38,145 nucleotides of DNA from Rhodococcus sp. 1163 (GCF_002091985.1 NZ_MKKX01000013.1:1-38145), one strand, 5' to 3'; shown: positions 24,280 to 32,833, counted from the first letter of the stretch. Numbers and translations: made by a program. Notes: generated from the sequence alone by a model not told the origin.

Positions 24280-25119
24280 GGGCACTGTCACGTTGTTGAA
24301 CGCGGCAAACTGGGAGAATCGGCGAGGTGAGCACCTCGATGCCGTCGTACAAAGGCCACCGCTACCCGGTCGAGATCATCAACCACTGCGTGTGGTTGTA
24401 CTTCCGGTTCCCGCTCAGCTTCCGCGACGTCGAGGAACTCATGCTCGAACGCGGTGTCGTGGTCAGCTACGAGACGATCCGGCGGTGGTGCGCCAAGTTC
24501 GGGCAGGCCCACGCCAACGAGCTGCGTCGACGGCGGTCCCGGCCCGGCGACAAGTGGCACCTCGACGAGGTGTACATCCGAATCAATGGCCGCCAACATT
24601 ATCTGTGGCGCGCGGTCGACCAGGACGGCAACGTGCTCGATGTGCTGGTCCAGTCCCGACGAAATGGCAACGCCGCCATGCGATTCTTCCGTAAGCTACT
24701 CAAGGGGTTGCGCTATGTGCCGCGGGTGATCGTCACCGACAAGCTTGGCAGCTACCAGGTCGCGCACCGCGAACTGCTGGCCTCGGTCGAGCATCGCCGA
24801 TCCAAGTACTTGAACAACCGGGCCGAGAACTCGCATCAACCCACCAGGCAGCGAGAGCATGCGATGAAACGGTTCACATCTCCCGGGCACGCACAACGAT
24901 TCCTGTCCGCGTTCTCTGGTATCTCACCGCATTTCCGGCCCTGCCGCCACCGACTGACCGCACCCGAATGGCGTGCTGAGATGGCCGACCGTTTCACGGT
25001 CTGGCAGGAGATCACCGCGACCGATGCCGTCGTCTGAAAGTGAACGGCCCGGCGTTGCCCCGTAGCGGCCTGTCCCAAACAGGCTTCGCTGCTAGGTTTC
25101 AATTAACGTGACAGTGCCC
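24280..25119 (+). mobile_element. IS6-family insertion sequence
   Basis: 840 bp bounded by inverted repeats GGGCACTGTCACGTTGTTGAA (24280) and its near complement ending ACGTGACAGTGCCC (25119), carrying one transposase. The 8-bp duplication usual for IS6 is not seen: the flanks are TCGCGCGA and GAATGGGC. That suggests one side was rearranged by IS-mediated recombination or deletion. Confidence 0.9.
24327..25037 (+). CDS. IS6-family DDE transposase
   Basis: A protein of 236 residues, full-length for IS6. YPVEIINHCVWLYFRFPLSF and RDVEELMLERGVVVSYETIR form the DNA-binding N-terminus; DKWHLDEVYIRINGRQHYLW carries the first Asp, VIVTDKLGSYQVAHREL the second, and NNRAENSHQPTRQREHAMKR the catalytic Glu. 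It performs replicative cointegrate transposition. The GTG/ATG starts near 24327 are alternatives by a few codons. It appears intact and probably active. Confidence 0.95.
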   Translation: MSTSMPSYKGHRYPVEIINHCVWLYFRFPLSFRDVEELMLERGVVVSYETIRRWCAKFGQAHANELRRRRSRPGDKWHLDEVYIRINGRQHYLWRAVDQDGNVLDVLVQSRRNGNAAMRFFRKLLKGLRYVPRVIVTDKLGSYQVAHRELLASVEHRRSKYLNNRAENSHQPTRQREHAMKRFTSPGHAQRFLSAFSGISPHFRPCRHRLTAPEWRAEMADRFTVWQEITATDAVV

Positions 25120-25437
25120 GAATGGGCACCCTTCGGCCGGAACCGCGTCATGGAAGGAACGAAGTCCGGCCCCGATCGCTCGGGCAGCGGTGATGGGATC
25201 GGACAGCCACTTAGGGTCGACGGCCTACTCATCTTTTTCAGCCCTCACAATCGCACGCGGCGAGAATCCGTGGGTACCCGCGGCAATTGCTTGAACCGGT
25301 TGAAGGGTTTCCACGCTGCAGGTGCCCAGTTCAGGTGCACTCCTCCGGGCTGCCTGTGTTGCTCGACACGCCCGAGCTCCCTGCTCGACGCGTCCCCAAC
25401 GGCACCCGTTCACGTCCAAGAAGGCGGATCCCGTCGG
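25120..25437. other. About 320 bp without a recognised gene
   Basis: The stretch to the right of the IS6 element, up to the lsr2 remnant, shows only short arginine-rich frames. I see no hairpin with a T-run and no repeat. Confidence 0.4.
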
Positions 25438-25806
25438 TCAGTGAGCGGCGGTGTAAGCCTTTTCGATATCGACGGGAATTCGGCCATGTTCGCTGATCTC
25501 GTAGCCCTGGTCGAACGCACACTGCCGGATCGCCCGTGTCTGCTCCGGATCACGGTTGCCCGATCCGCCGGCCGCTGTCGCGGTCGATGCGGCAGCGGGG
25601 GAGGGCATACGCTGTGCGGCCACAGACTCGCGTCGCGTGCTCGATGTAGTAGCCGAGATTCTTGTAAAATTCGTTCGCGCTTCTCGCTTTCAGGTCGACC
25701 GAGTACTCGACGCCGTCGATCGCGTATTCGATCGTTTCGCCGGATTCGTCGTCGATGACCGACCGTCGATGCCGTCCACCATTTGGGTTGTCTCTCGTTC
25801 GGCCAC
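25438..25806 (-). pseudogene. lsr2: Lsr2-like nucleoid protein, frameshifted
   Basis: Lsr2 is the actinobacterial H-NS-like silencer that bridges AT-rich foreign DNA. From GTG 25806 the frame reads AERETTQMVDGIDGR, shifts near 25760 to VIDDESGETIEYAIDGVEYS and VDLKARSANEFYKNLGYYIE (dimerisation domain), and shifts again near 25635 to SPAAASTATAAGGSGNRDPE then QTRAIRQCAFDQGYEISEHG and RIPVDIEKAYTAAH. The C-terminal AT-hook-like motif of Lsr2 is R-G-R; here it is H-G-R, so even without shifts DNA binding may be weakened. About 122 residues when corrected. It trails the DUF6745-like pair on the same strand. Confidence 0.8.
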
Positions 25807-25828
25807 AGCCTATGGCAGTACTCGGTGA

Positions 25829-25882
25829 CACCACTGCGGCGGAGCCGAACTGATACACCTCTGCGGCGGAGCCGCACTCAGT
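25829..25882. repeat. Two tandem 27-bp units
   Basis: Two adjacent 27-bp units (25829-25855 and 25856-25882), both CACC-N-CTGCGGCGGAGCCG-N-ACT, match at about 22 of 27 positions. They lie between the end of the 151-residue gene and the lsr2 remnant, overlapping the last codons of the former. Confidence 0.6.
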
Positions 25883-26333
25883 CGGCGACCAACTGCGTCG
25901 ACTCGAAGTACCCACCTCGACCACGCTCACGTTGCCTGCCGATGACGTAACGGCCCGGGGCAATTCCGGTGGCGCCGTGCTCGGGGTGGATCAGGTAGGC
26001 GGTCACCGTGTTTTCGAGAATTCCGAGCGCCAGACGCCGCGTATCGCTCACCGGTGTCGACCACGTGCATCGCCCGCCCTCGGCTACGAGGCTGTGCGGA
26101 TTTCCACCCGCTGCGCTGCGCAGCAACTCGATTCCGGACAGGGGCACGTCGTCGATTCGCGTCCACACCCCGGTGGAGACGACGCCTTCGAGCAGGGCAT
26201 ACGGAACGACGATGAGGTCGCCTTGGGCTTGCATGCCGTCGATGATCGGCACCGAAATTTCCTTGTCGAGATAGTCGAAGACGTCGAGGCCGGTCATCGT
26301 TGTCAATGTGGACAGGGTCATGTTCTGGTTCAT
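25878..26333 (-). CDS. Small partner protein of DUF6745-like gene
   Basis: A protein of 151 residues from ATG 26333 (AAGGTG upstream; a GTG three codons earlier is possible). QGDLIVVPYALLEGVVSTGV near residue 38, the middle NPHSLVAEGGRC, and the C-terminal TAYLIHPEHGATGIAPGRYV followed by IGRQRE resemble a small protein family (HxEHG...PGxYxVxRQRE) that I recall next to DUF6745 proteins. It has no membrane segment. It follows the DUF6745-like gene by 26 bp in one operon. Biochemical role unknown. Confidence 0.7.
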   Translation of the reverse strand: MNQNMTLSTLTTMTGLDVFDYLDKEISVPIIDGMQAQGDLIVVPYALLEGVVSTGVWTRIDDVPLSGIELLRSAAGGNPHSLVAEGGRCTWSTPVSDTRRLALGILENTVTAYLIHPEHGATGIAPGRYVIGRQRERGRGGYFESTQLVAD

Positions 26334-26359
26334 CTGAGTCACCTTGTGTGAGAGTAGGT

Positions 26360-27631
26360 TCAGGTTCGGCGGAGCAATTGGGCGTAGTTTTCTCCGCTGA
26401 GGCCGTAGGTCCAGCCTGCGGCGTCGAGGGCCGAGAAGAATTCACCTGGAACGTGCAGGCCGTAGCGTCTGCGCTGGCCATCGCGTTCGCGAGACCCATT
26501 GACAGCGAGAAGCACTCGACCTTCGCCGCCCCAGCCGGCAGGGGTGGCGAACAGCTGCAGAGTGCAGCCATCGTTGCCTGGATCGTCGGCGTTGTCGACC
26601 AGGGTGAGTCCTGCAGCGTCGATGTAGTTGTCCCACCCGATGCGTTCGATTGCGGAGCGGCGGATCTCGACGTTGCGTTCGACGGTGATGCGTTCGACGC
26701 TCGGGTCGAGCACCACCCAATCGGGCACAATTGTGCCGTTCAGGACGTATGTCGCACTGCCGTCGGCGAATTGGATCGCCGGTTCGTCGTGGTGGTGCAG
26801 CCGTCTTTCGCCGTGTACTCGATCGGGAATGGGTTCGGAGTGCAGCACGGTCGGTCGTTCGGACATGACGCAGACGTCGTCGAACGCCCACCACCATCCC
26901 GTCGATTCGGTCAGGGCAACAAGTGCGTCGAGCAGTTCGTTGTCCTGTGGTTGGAAGGTTGCGAGGCCGAGGCGGCGGTAGATGTCGTAGTACGCGATGC
27001 GGTGTGCTTCCTGCTGGCCGTACCAGGGGATTCCGCCGACGAGGGGCGGCATCAGTATCTTGATGGCGGCTGCGACGCCGTCGAACAGGCTGGTGTGCAA
27101 CGAGTCCCATACCGTCGATCGTATGATCGGGTTCAGTCCGATGCCCGCGCGGACCGACATTTCGGGTGGCTGATTTCGTACTGCAGCCGTTGTGCGACCT
27201 TGGGCTGCTCTGAGCGCCCGAGACCGGATCGTCATCGGCCATCGGGGTGGTGGCCGTTCGCTCACCGGCAGCCGGATGCATGCGTCCATTCGGGAGCGTG
27301 AAATGGAGAGCAATGTTGCGATGCGAGCCGATGCACAGGTGGGGCCTTCTACGGCAAAGGTTACAGCGGAAGCCAGGTCGTCCCCGGCGATGCGGGCCGC
27401 TGCAGCTGCCGGAGACGGTTCCCATACGAAGCGAGGAACGGGTAGGTCGGAATGTCGATACAGCTGAGCCACAGCAGATTCGGCAGAGTGTCGATCCGAT
27501 GGTCCGGCGCGCATTCCGTGACCGAGATAGGTGTCGCGCATGGATACGACACTGCGGATGAGTTCTGAATGGGGGTCTTCGATGAGTGTCCCGTGCGACG
27601 AAGAAGTCGAGGGGATCTGCACGGCGCTCAC
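26360..27631 (-). CDS. DUF6745-like protein
   Basis: A soluble protein of about 423 residues. Conserved-looking blocks: DRHSAESAVAQLYRHSDLPV and PRFVWEPSPAAA near the N-terminus, AYYDIYRRLGLATF, ESTGWWWAFDDVCVMSERPT, and late ALDAAGWTYGLSGENYAQLL. These follow the DUF6745 pattern (GWWWPF...ERP..LH, AVAWTFG...YA) as I remember it. The family has no known function. GTG 27631 is chosen because it overlaps the stop of a 12-codon frame (MTTGKAYTASIA) preceded by AGGGTG, suggesting coupled initiation; starts further in are possible. It leads an operon with the small partner and the lsr2 remnant. Confidence 0.7.
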   Translation of the reverse strand: MSAVQIPSTSSSHGTLIEDPHSELIRSVVSMRDTYLGHGMRAGPSDRHSAESAVAQLYRHSDLPVPRFVWEPSPAAAAARIAGDDLASAVTFAVEGPTCASARIATLLSISRSRMDACIRLPVSERPPPRWPMTIRSRALRAAQGRTTAAVRNQPPEMSVRAGIGLNPIIRSTVWDSLHTSLFDGVAAAIKILMPPLVGGIPWYGQQEAHRIAYYDIYRRLGLATFQPQDNELLDALVALTESTGWWWAFDDVCVMSERPTVLHSEPIPDRVHGERRLHHHDEPAIQFADGSATYVLNGTIVPDWVVLDPSVERITVERNVEIRRSAIERIGWDNYIDAAGLTLVDNADDPGNDGCTLQLFATPAGWGGEGRVLLAVNGSRERDGQRRRYGLHVPGEFFSALDAAGWTYGLSGENYAQLLRRT

Positions 27632-28244
27632 GCGATGGAGGCTGTGTAAGCCTTTCCGGTAGTCATGGGAACACCCTGACACACATGATGCCTCGCCGCC
27701 AGTGGTGCGCTCGAGTATTCCAGGCGGGCCGTTGCAAACCCTGCAAATCCAAAGTGGTCGTAGTTCCCTCTGAGCTCTGCGCTCAGTGCTCCGATGCCGG
27801 CGCAGGGGACGCACCGGGGTCAGGATGCCCTGACGGCGAAAAGATCTGATCATCGGCTGTTGAGGCGCGTTCTCGGCGACGGCGGCTGCAGATTCGGTGG
27901 TCAAGCGAGGCCCGGGTCGCGATCGAGCGCAAGTTCGAGGTCTGTTCCTCCGGCAACCGAGTCCGACAGCTGTACCAACAGCATTTTCGCCGTCGTCACT
28001 GCGTGCTAGCTATCTTCACCGAGCACGGTCCAGTCACCGCTACCGCGGACGCCCAGGCCTATATCGATCACGTCTTGGCCGGACTATTCTCGCGGGCGAT
28101 TGTCGCCCGCGGCGGCCGACATAGCCAGTAGCAAAACTCGGCGCATAGACTGGCCCGGTTCTCAGACCACTCGGCGTAATCGATCTTGCGGATCGGACGC
28201 ATCGCGAAGGCGAGCGAACCCAACAGTGCAACGTAGCTCGCGGG
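27632..28244. other. About 610 bp, possible decayed gene tail
   Basis: A plus-strand frame closing at 28130 gives ARVAIERKFEVCSSGNRVRQ then HCVLAIFTEHGPVTATADAQ and AYIDHVLAGLFSRAIVARGG, which looks protein-like, but lacks a start and I recognise no family. The first 40 bp hold the 12-codon frame preceding the DUF6745-like gene. Nothing else is supported. Confidence 0.35.
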
Positions 28245-29129
28245 TCAACGCCCGCCACCCACGGTCGGCATCTGACCGCTCAGGGAGCGTGGAGTCAGCC
28301 GTTTCTGGTCGGATCCGTCGGGGTTCATCGATGCAATCTCAGGCTGGGAGCCGGTGGCGATGTCGGTCACCAGTTCACCCATCTGTGTAACCGCCCGGTC
28401 GTACAGTATGCGCGAGCCGTCGGGCGTGAACTTCGGATGTACGGCGTAGGTATCGGTGAGAGGTGTGATCTCCCCGCCGCCGGAGGGCATTGTGTAGATC
28501 TCGGAGCCGTTGTTGCCGCCTCGGTTACTGGAGAAGACGAGCGTCGACCCATCGGGCGAAAAGGCCGGGTCGGAGTTCCAGAGCTGGTCGCGCAGAAGCA
28601 CTGTCGATTCTCCGCCGTTGGCAGGCACTTCGTTCAGATACCCGCCGGTGACGTAGACCACCCGTGAGCTATCCGGGGAGAATGTCGCTCCGAAGGCCGA
28701 CTCTTCTTGCGCGATGACATGTGCGTCGGATCCGTCGACGTTCATGATGTTGATGCTGCCGTTTGCGGTAAACGCGATCTTGGATCCGTCGGGTGAGAAA
28801 GCCGGTTGGTAGCCACCCTCGTACACCGACGTCGATTCACCCGACTCGACGTCGATGATCTCGATGAACCGGCCTCGGGCGTACGCGAGTTGCTCGCCAT
28901 CGGGGGAGAGGGCGGCGCCGTACCCGTAGTTCGGGTCCCGGCTGTCTTCGCCCACGGTCGGGGTGACCTGGCGCAAGCCGGAGCCGTCGATGTTCATGAC
29001 AAACAGCTGGCCCCATCCGTCGTCGAAGGCCACGACTACCGGTGTCGGCTCGGGCGGAGGGCCGTCGGCGCATCCTGCCGCGAGCAGTGTCAGCGCAACG
29101 AGCGCGGAGATCAGCCGGATCCGATGCAT
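28245..29129 (-). CDS. TolB-like β-propeller lipoprotein
   Basis: A protein of 294 residues. The signal peptide MHRIRLISALVALTLLAAGC ends in a lipobox (LAAGC), so it should be a membrane-anchored lipoprotein facing outside. The mature part carries PD40/TolB repeats: FVMNIDGSGLRQVTP, ALSPDGEQLAYAR, AFSPDGSKIAFTANGSINIM, TFSPDSSRVVYVT, AFSPDGSTLVFSSNRGG and KFTPDGSRILYDR, about six blades. It probably acts as a binding or scaffold protein at the cell envelope; the ligand is unknown. There is no obvious operon partner. Confidence 0.85.
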   Translation of the reverse strand: MHRIRLISALVALTLLAAGCADGPPPEPTPVVVAFDDGWGQLFVMNIDGSGLRQVTPTVGEDSRDPNYGYGAALSPDGEQLAYARGRFIEIIDVESGESTSVYEGGYQPAFSPDGSKIAFTANGSINIMNVDGSDAHVIAQEESAFGATFSPDSSRVVYVTGGYLNEVPANGGESTVLLRDQLWNSDPAFSPDGSTLVFSSNRGGNNGSEIYTMPSGGGEITPLTDTYAVHPKFTPDGSRILYDRAVTQMGELVTDIATGSQPEIASMNPDGSDQKRLTPRSLSGQMPTVGGGR

Positions 29130-29417
29130 CGGGCAATCATCTCAGAACTGCCAATGTGCAGAACCCTGGTACGCAGCGCTGCCTGTTGCTGAGGTCGTGA
29201 AACTGTTGTTTACCGGTGGCGAAATCATTCAATTGAATGACTAGGTCACGGTTGGATGGATACCGTTCGAATGAACGACCGGCGCACGACCAGCGTGTTG
29301 TCGTGCAGGTGTTCGGATTGCGGCCTGGGGTGAGCAGGGCGCGCTTCGTTCGCCGTAGGTCAACCCAGCATGTGTCTCGTACGAGACGGGAGAGCACTGC
29401 AATCGAACTGCGCGGTG
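29130..29417. other. Intergenic spacer upstream of the TA pair
   Basis: About 290 bp between the divergent lipoprotein gene and the antitoxin. The frames are short and unconvincing. Promoter elements are expected at both ends; only the right-hand one is clear. Confidence 0.4.
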
Positions 29418-29448
29418 ATACAATTTGGTATAACTGTATTTGAGGAGG
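29418..29448 (+). promoter_or_regulatory. Antitoxin promoter, operator and strong ribosome site
   Basis: TATAAC (29429-29434) makes a good -10. ATACA (29418-29422) and TGTAT (29435-29439) form an inverted repeat around it, suited to autorepression by the HTH antitoxin. GAGGAGG (29442-29448) is a near-perfect ribosome site 4 nt before ATG 29453, so the transcript leader is very short. Confidence 0.6.
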
Positions 29449-29452
29449 TCTG

Positions 29453-29902
29453 ATGTCACTTGCTCACGACATGGAACGTGATCTTCGGGCGATACCTGCA
29501 GAACGAGAACTCCTGCAACTCAAACTCCTGCGCGCGGTTGCGCACGCTACCGACAATGGCATCGCTCAACGGGTCATTGCGAAGAACCTTGCGGTCACGC
29601 AGCCCGAGGTGAGCCGCATAGTCAAGAAGTTGCGGCTCAACCCGGCGGCACGTGAGCGTAGTCCGCGCGAGGTGTTGCTCGAGCATGCCGCCAAGCTCCT
29701 CGACCACGACGCGATGGTGGCCGAACTGACCTCGTGGCCGTACACATTCGGGCACATCGCTGACGGCGATCTGGCAGGGGAGAGCTACGTGCGGGGGACG
29801 TGGGATCAAATCGAACGCGCTGGGGATCTCCTGGTCGACGAGGATTATCGAGTGCTTCTCGCGGCCACGGCCGACCGGCGTGCGCAGGCGAATGCACTCT
29901 GA
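29453..29902 (+). CDS. HTH antitoxin of zeta-type toxin pair
   Basis: A protein of 149 residues. The N-terminal helix-turn-helix (GIAQRVIAKNLAVTQPEVSR, IVKKLRLNP) is typical of MarR/Xre-like antitoxins. The C-terminal half (LTSWPYTFGHIADGDLAGES, YVRGTWDQIERAGDLLVDED) likely binds the toxin. Its stop overlaps the toxin start by 11 bp. Because the toxin carries a stop codon, this intact antitoxin may now be an orphan regulator. The role is inferred from arrangement. Confidence 0.75.
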   Translation: MSLAHDMERDLRAIPAERELLQLKLLRAVAHATDNGIAQRVIAKNLAVTQPEVSRIVKKLRLNPAARERSPREVLLEHAAKLLDHDAMVAELTSWPYTFGHIADGDLAGESYVRGTWDQIERAGDLLVDEDYRVLLAATADRRAQANAL

Positions 29903-30776
29903 CCTTGCCGTTGCGGTTGCCTTCGAACTCGAAGCCTGGTGCAGACCCGGTGGGGTACTCGACAAGAACGGTGCCCGAGCCTCGAATCACTCCTTCGACC
30001 CGGTGTCGCGGCGCCGAACCCGCGACGGCATCGTCGAAGCCTTCCTCGCCGAACACACCGATGTAGCCGTCGGACGTCAGTTCCTTGCGTTGGCGACCGC
30101 GGGACCTCCTGGGGTCGGAAAGTCGTCGAGTATCGACCGCCGCCATCTAGCTGGACAGTGGTGGCGGATCCTCGACGCGGACGTCGTCAAGGACTACCTG
30201 CTCCGCGACGCGGTCGCCTGCGGCGTCTACGACGACCTCTTCGATCAGGTGTTGCTCGACGGGCAGCCGGTGATGCCGCGGGAACTCGCGACCCTGGTGC
30301 ACTCGGAGTCGACGATCCTTCTCGACGTGATCACCGAGATCTGTATGGCGCGTAGGGAAAACATTGTTCTGTAGGGGACGTTCAGTTGGCCCGGTCTCGC
30401 TCCTCGTCTGCTGAACGACCTCGCATCTGCGGATTACGAGAAATTCACGATCCTCGACGTCGAGGCCCCCGCGGAGATCACCCGTGCGCGGGCATTGACC
30501 CGGTGGTGGAGCGGCCGCCTCGATGCGATCAACGGCGGCGATCCTTTCGGTGGCCGCTTCACCCCCGGTTTCGTCATCGACGCCCTCTACACCGGCGACA
30601 CCGAGGTAACGGTATGCGCCCGCAACGCCCGGACAGCGTTCGATCATGCACTCGCTGCGGAAATTCCGACAGTCGAGTTGCTCGTCGAGCACTTCGGCGG
30701 CGGTGACGAGACGTGGGTGAAGGAGAACGGGGTCGTGGTGTACTCCCACGGTGCTGCTGATCGCCGCGCTCCATGA
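29892..30776 (+). pseudogene. Zeta-toxin-like kinase with internal TAG
   Basis: Zeta toxins phosphorylate UDP-N-acetylglucosamine or similar nucleotides. ATG 29892 starts MHSDLAVAVAFELEAW; FLALATAGPPGVGKSSSI is the Walker A, WRILDADVVKDYLLRDAV the substrate Asp segment. At 30372-30374 an in-frame TAG stands where the family has Glu: NIVL-stop-GTFSWPGLAP, that is the conserved EGT. After it the frame stays open to 30776 with FTILDVEAPAEITRARALTR and RWWSGRLDAINGGDPFGGRF, giving 294 residues if read through. A GAG-to-TAG change is the simplest lesion. The truncated 160-residue product should be inactive. Confidence 0.8.
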
Positions 30777-30779
30777 CCC

Positions 30780-31613
30780 GACGCCCATCTGAAGTCGGTA
30801 ACGCAGCCAACTCACCCGCCGGGGTCACGGCGGACACCGAAGCTCTCTGCCAGAGAACGATGTCGGCATACGCGGCAAGTTCGCTCCACCGTTGCTGTTC
30901 GAGTCGTGCGGCCGGTTGAAGGATGTACCGATCCGCCGCGACGAGTTGTTTCATCGACAGTTCGGTTATGGCGGCGATGTCTTCGATGGGCACCTGGAAG
31001 GTCCGGCACGGCCCGAGTGGGGGAGTAGCGGAGTCGGCACGGGCAGGTCGCGTGAAGATCGGCCCCAACGAGGGTGTCTGGTCAAGGATGTATCCGTCGC
31101 CGCCAACTGTGACTCCTGTTCCCCGGCGGCTATTTTGAAGAACCGTCGTGGAATTGCGACGCCCCGGTACCGGATCGTCGGCGGCGAAGATGCATCTGGT
31201 TCAAGGTCGCGGTTTGCGGCCCGCACACCGTGTAGTGGAAGGTGTCGTCGTTGGCCAGCTCGGCGACCGCGGCGGTGCCCCAGACTGGGTCGCGGCGCCG
31301 CACCAGATGACCGAGGTAGAGATCGCTACTGGCATACAGCTGCGGGCCGGCCTGCTGCGTGGCCGGCAGCCGCGGATCGAGTCGCCAGTCGTCGCCGCGT
31401 TCGACATCGCGCAGCTGGGATCCGCCGATGTTCACCGCTGTGCTCGCCGCCAGGCAGCGCTCCGGGTCGATCGCGGACCGTGAAGTGCGTGTACGGCAAC
31501 ACAACCAGATTTGGCCGTGATGGTGGATCAAGTTCGATGGCGGGTAGGAATGCGGAGTTGTAGCCAGCGGGGGAGAGCACCGCCTCAGTGAATCCGGCGA
31601 TCGTGACGAGCAC
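30780..31613 (-). pseudogene. DNA/RNA non-specific endonuclease remnant
   Basis: The pieces match the ββα-metal NUC1/EndA family in order: GYNSAFLPAIELDP and LVVLPYTHFTVRDR at the start (31613), then in another frame STAVNIGGSQLRDVERGDDW and RLDPRLPATQQAGPQLYASS, LGHLVRRRDPVWGT (catalytic His; the normal D-R-G-H reads Y-L-G-H), NDDTFHYTVCGPQ, then YRGVAIPRRFFKIAA and, in a third frame, GPCRTFQVPIEDIAAITELS. At least three shifts. It converges on the toxin gene; the 3' end is uncertain. It is a dead copy of a degradative nuclease. Confidence 0.75.
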
Positions 31614-31706
31614 ATGAACACACCCCGCTCTCGGGGTCGATTACGTACCTTCGGATGGCGGCGCCCGAAACCGAGCGCCTGCACACGAGATCTAGGAGGT
31701 ATACCC

Positions 31707-31913
31707 ATGGCTGCAATCGCTGACAAGCTCGACAAGGCAAACGAAGACAAGCCCCTCACCGAACTCGTCGACGCACCCGTCGAAGCACTGCAGGGCGTGA
31801 GCCCCGGCGACGCCGAACACCTCAAGGCCGCGTTCAATATCAAGACCATCGGCGATCTCGGACGCAACAAATACTTCCTCTGGGCGCAGTCTATCGCCAA
31901 ACTCGCCGAGTAG
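31707..31913 (+). CDS. Small helix-hairpin-helix-like protein
   Basis: A protein of 68 residues: MAAIADKLDKANEDKPLTEL then VDAPVEALQGVSPGDAEHLK and AAFNIKTIGDLGRNKYFLWA. The second half resembles a helix-hairpin-helix (LxGVSxGDAExLxxAFxIKTIGDL) as in nucleic-acid-binding proteins. An ideal ribosome site AGGAGG lies 7 nt before the ATG and a strong terminator follows, so it is a well-expressed single-gene unit. The function is unknown. Confidence 0.8.
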   Translation: MAAIADKLDKANEDKPLTELVDAPVEALQGVSPGDAEHLKAAFNIKTIGDLGRNKYFLWAQSIAKLAE

Positions 31914-31934
31914 TTCCTACTCGCAGCGTCGACG

Positions 31935-31967
31935 AGAGTCACAGGACCGCATTGTCCCTGTGACTCT
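31935..31967 (+). terminator. Strong hairpin terminator
   Basis: AGAGTCACAGG (31935-31945) and CCTGTGACTCT (31957-31967) are perfect 11-bp arms with an 11-nt loop, 22 bp after the stop of the small HhH-like gene. The arms extend outward (ACGAG/CTCGT with one slip). The T-run after it is weak, as usual in high-GC actinobacteria. Confidence 0.85.
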
Positions 31968-32059
31968 TCTCGTTGATCAGCATCGGTGACTGTCGCCTGG
32001 CTACCAGTTTCGCCATCAGGGACTTCGGCGTCGCCTGTGCGGGCCAGGGGGATTTGTGG

Positions 32060-32465
32060 CGGAACGTCCGCGCCGTCGACCCGGATCTGTCGGCTCAGGC
32101 CGGTACCGTCGCACAGGTGACGTCGAGGCAGGGAGGCGCGTTGGGCGACTACTGCTACCAGTGGGCGCTGTTGTCGACTGGTGCGCCGCCGCCGACACCT
32201 CGCCGCTACCCGCCCGGGTGACCTCGCTCCGGCTGGCATTGGACTCCGCGCACAGATAAAACGATCCGACGTGCCGCGCAGTGTCACGCGATCGGGGCCG
32301 CATTGCCGACCGGCGGGTCGACGGCGGCATTGTTCGGAGTCCGCGACGTTGTACTCTTCCATTTGGCTGGCGCATGCCTCTCCTACAACGCGATTGCAGC
32401 TCTCGACCGCGGCAATATCAACGCCTACGGTGACAGCCTCTGGATCGGCGGCCGCCACTGAATTC
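32060..32465 (+). pseudogene. Tyrosine recombinase-like scrap 1
   Basis: Two frames carry recombinase-like text: VDWCAAADTSPLPARVTSL followed by LALDSAHR (core-binding SAM-like domain), then ALPTGGSTAALFGVRDVVLF and HLAGACLSYNAIAALDRGNI (start of catalytic domain). The Arg-His-Tyr residues are not present. The similarity is by eye; it may also be a related phage-like protein. Confidence 0.4.
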
Positions 32466-32599
32466 GCATTTGTCCCAAGCTTCGACAAAGTGCGATCCGA
32501 ACGCGCCGAGTGGCCCGCAGCGCGGACTTCTGACCTCGATTCGCAGGCGTCAGGGTTTTCCCTGATGTGCTCGACCGAACGCGAGTCCAGACTTGAGCT

Positions 32600-32833
32600 A
32601 TGAACATCGAGACATGGTGGCCGAAGGTGACCGCGGATTCACGGGAATGGCTGCTCGATCATGCCAGCGAACCGGTCGAACCGAGTGTGCGCGCCGACAT
32701 CCTGTCGGTCACAGCCGTGGCGGACGGCTCGACGTGGGATGGGAGCGGGTCGGAAGAGGGCGAGTTCGAACTGACTGATAGGACGGTGGACTGGATCGAA
32801 GCCGTCGCCAACGGCGAGACGCCGATCTTCTAG
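32600..32833 (+). CDS. Small acidic hypothetical protein
   Basis: A protein of 77 residues: MNIETWWPKVTADSREWLLD, HASEPVEPSVRADILSVTAV, ending DRTVDWIEAVANGETPIF. The acidic, Trp-rich composition and clean ends look genuine. It is of a type seen as conserved hypothetical in actinobacteria, no assigned role. The stop is just before the convergent secreted-protein gene, about 8 bp away. Confidence 0.65.
   Translation: MNIETWWPKVTADSREWLLDHASEPVEPSVRADILSVTAVADGSTWDGSGSEEGEFELTDRTVDWIEAVANGETPIF

Noticed and set aside
30147..30815. Minus-strand open frame of 222 codons
   Set aside because: Antisense to the zeta toxin, which has Walker A and other family motifs.
31130..32488. Minus-strand open frame of 452 codons
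   Set aside because: Only the middle part matches a nuclease; the rest overlaps the small HhH-like gene and its terminator, so it is not one gene.
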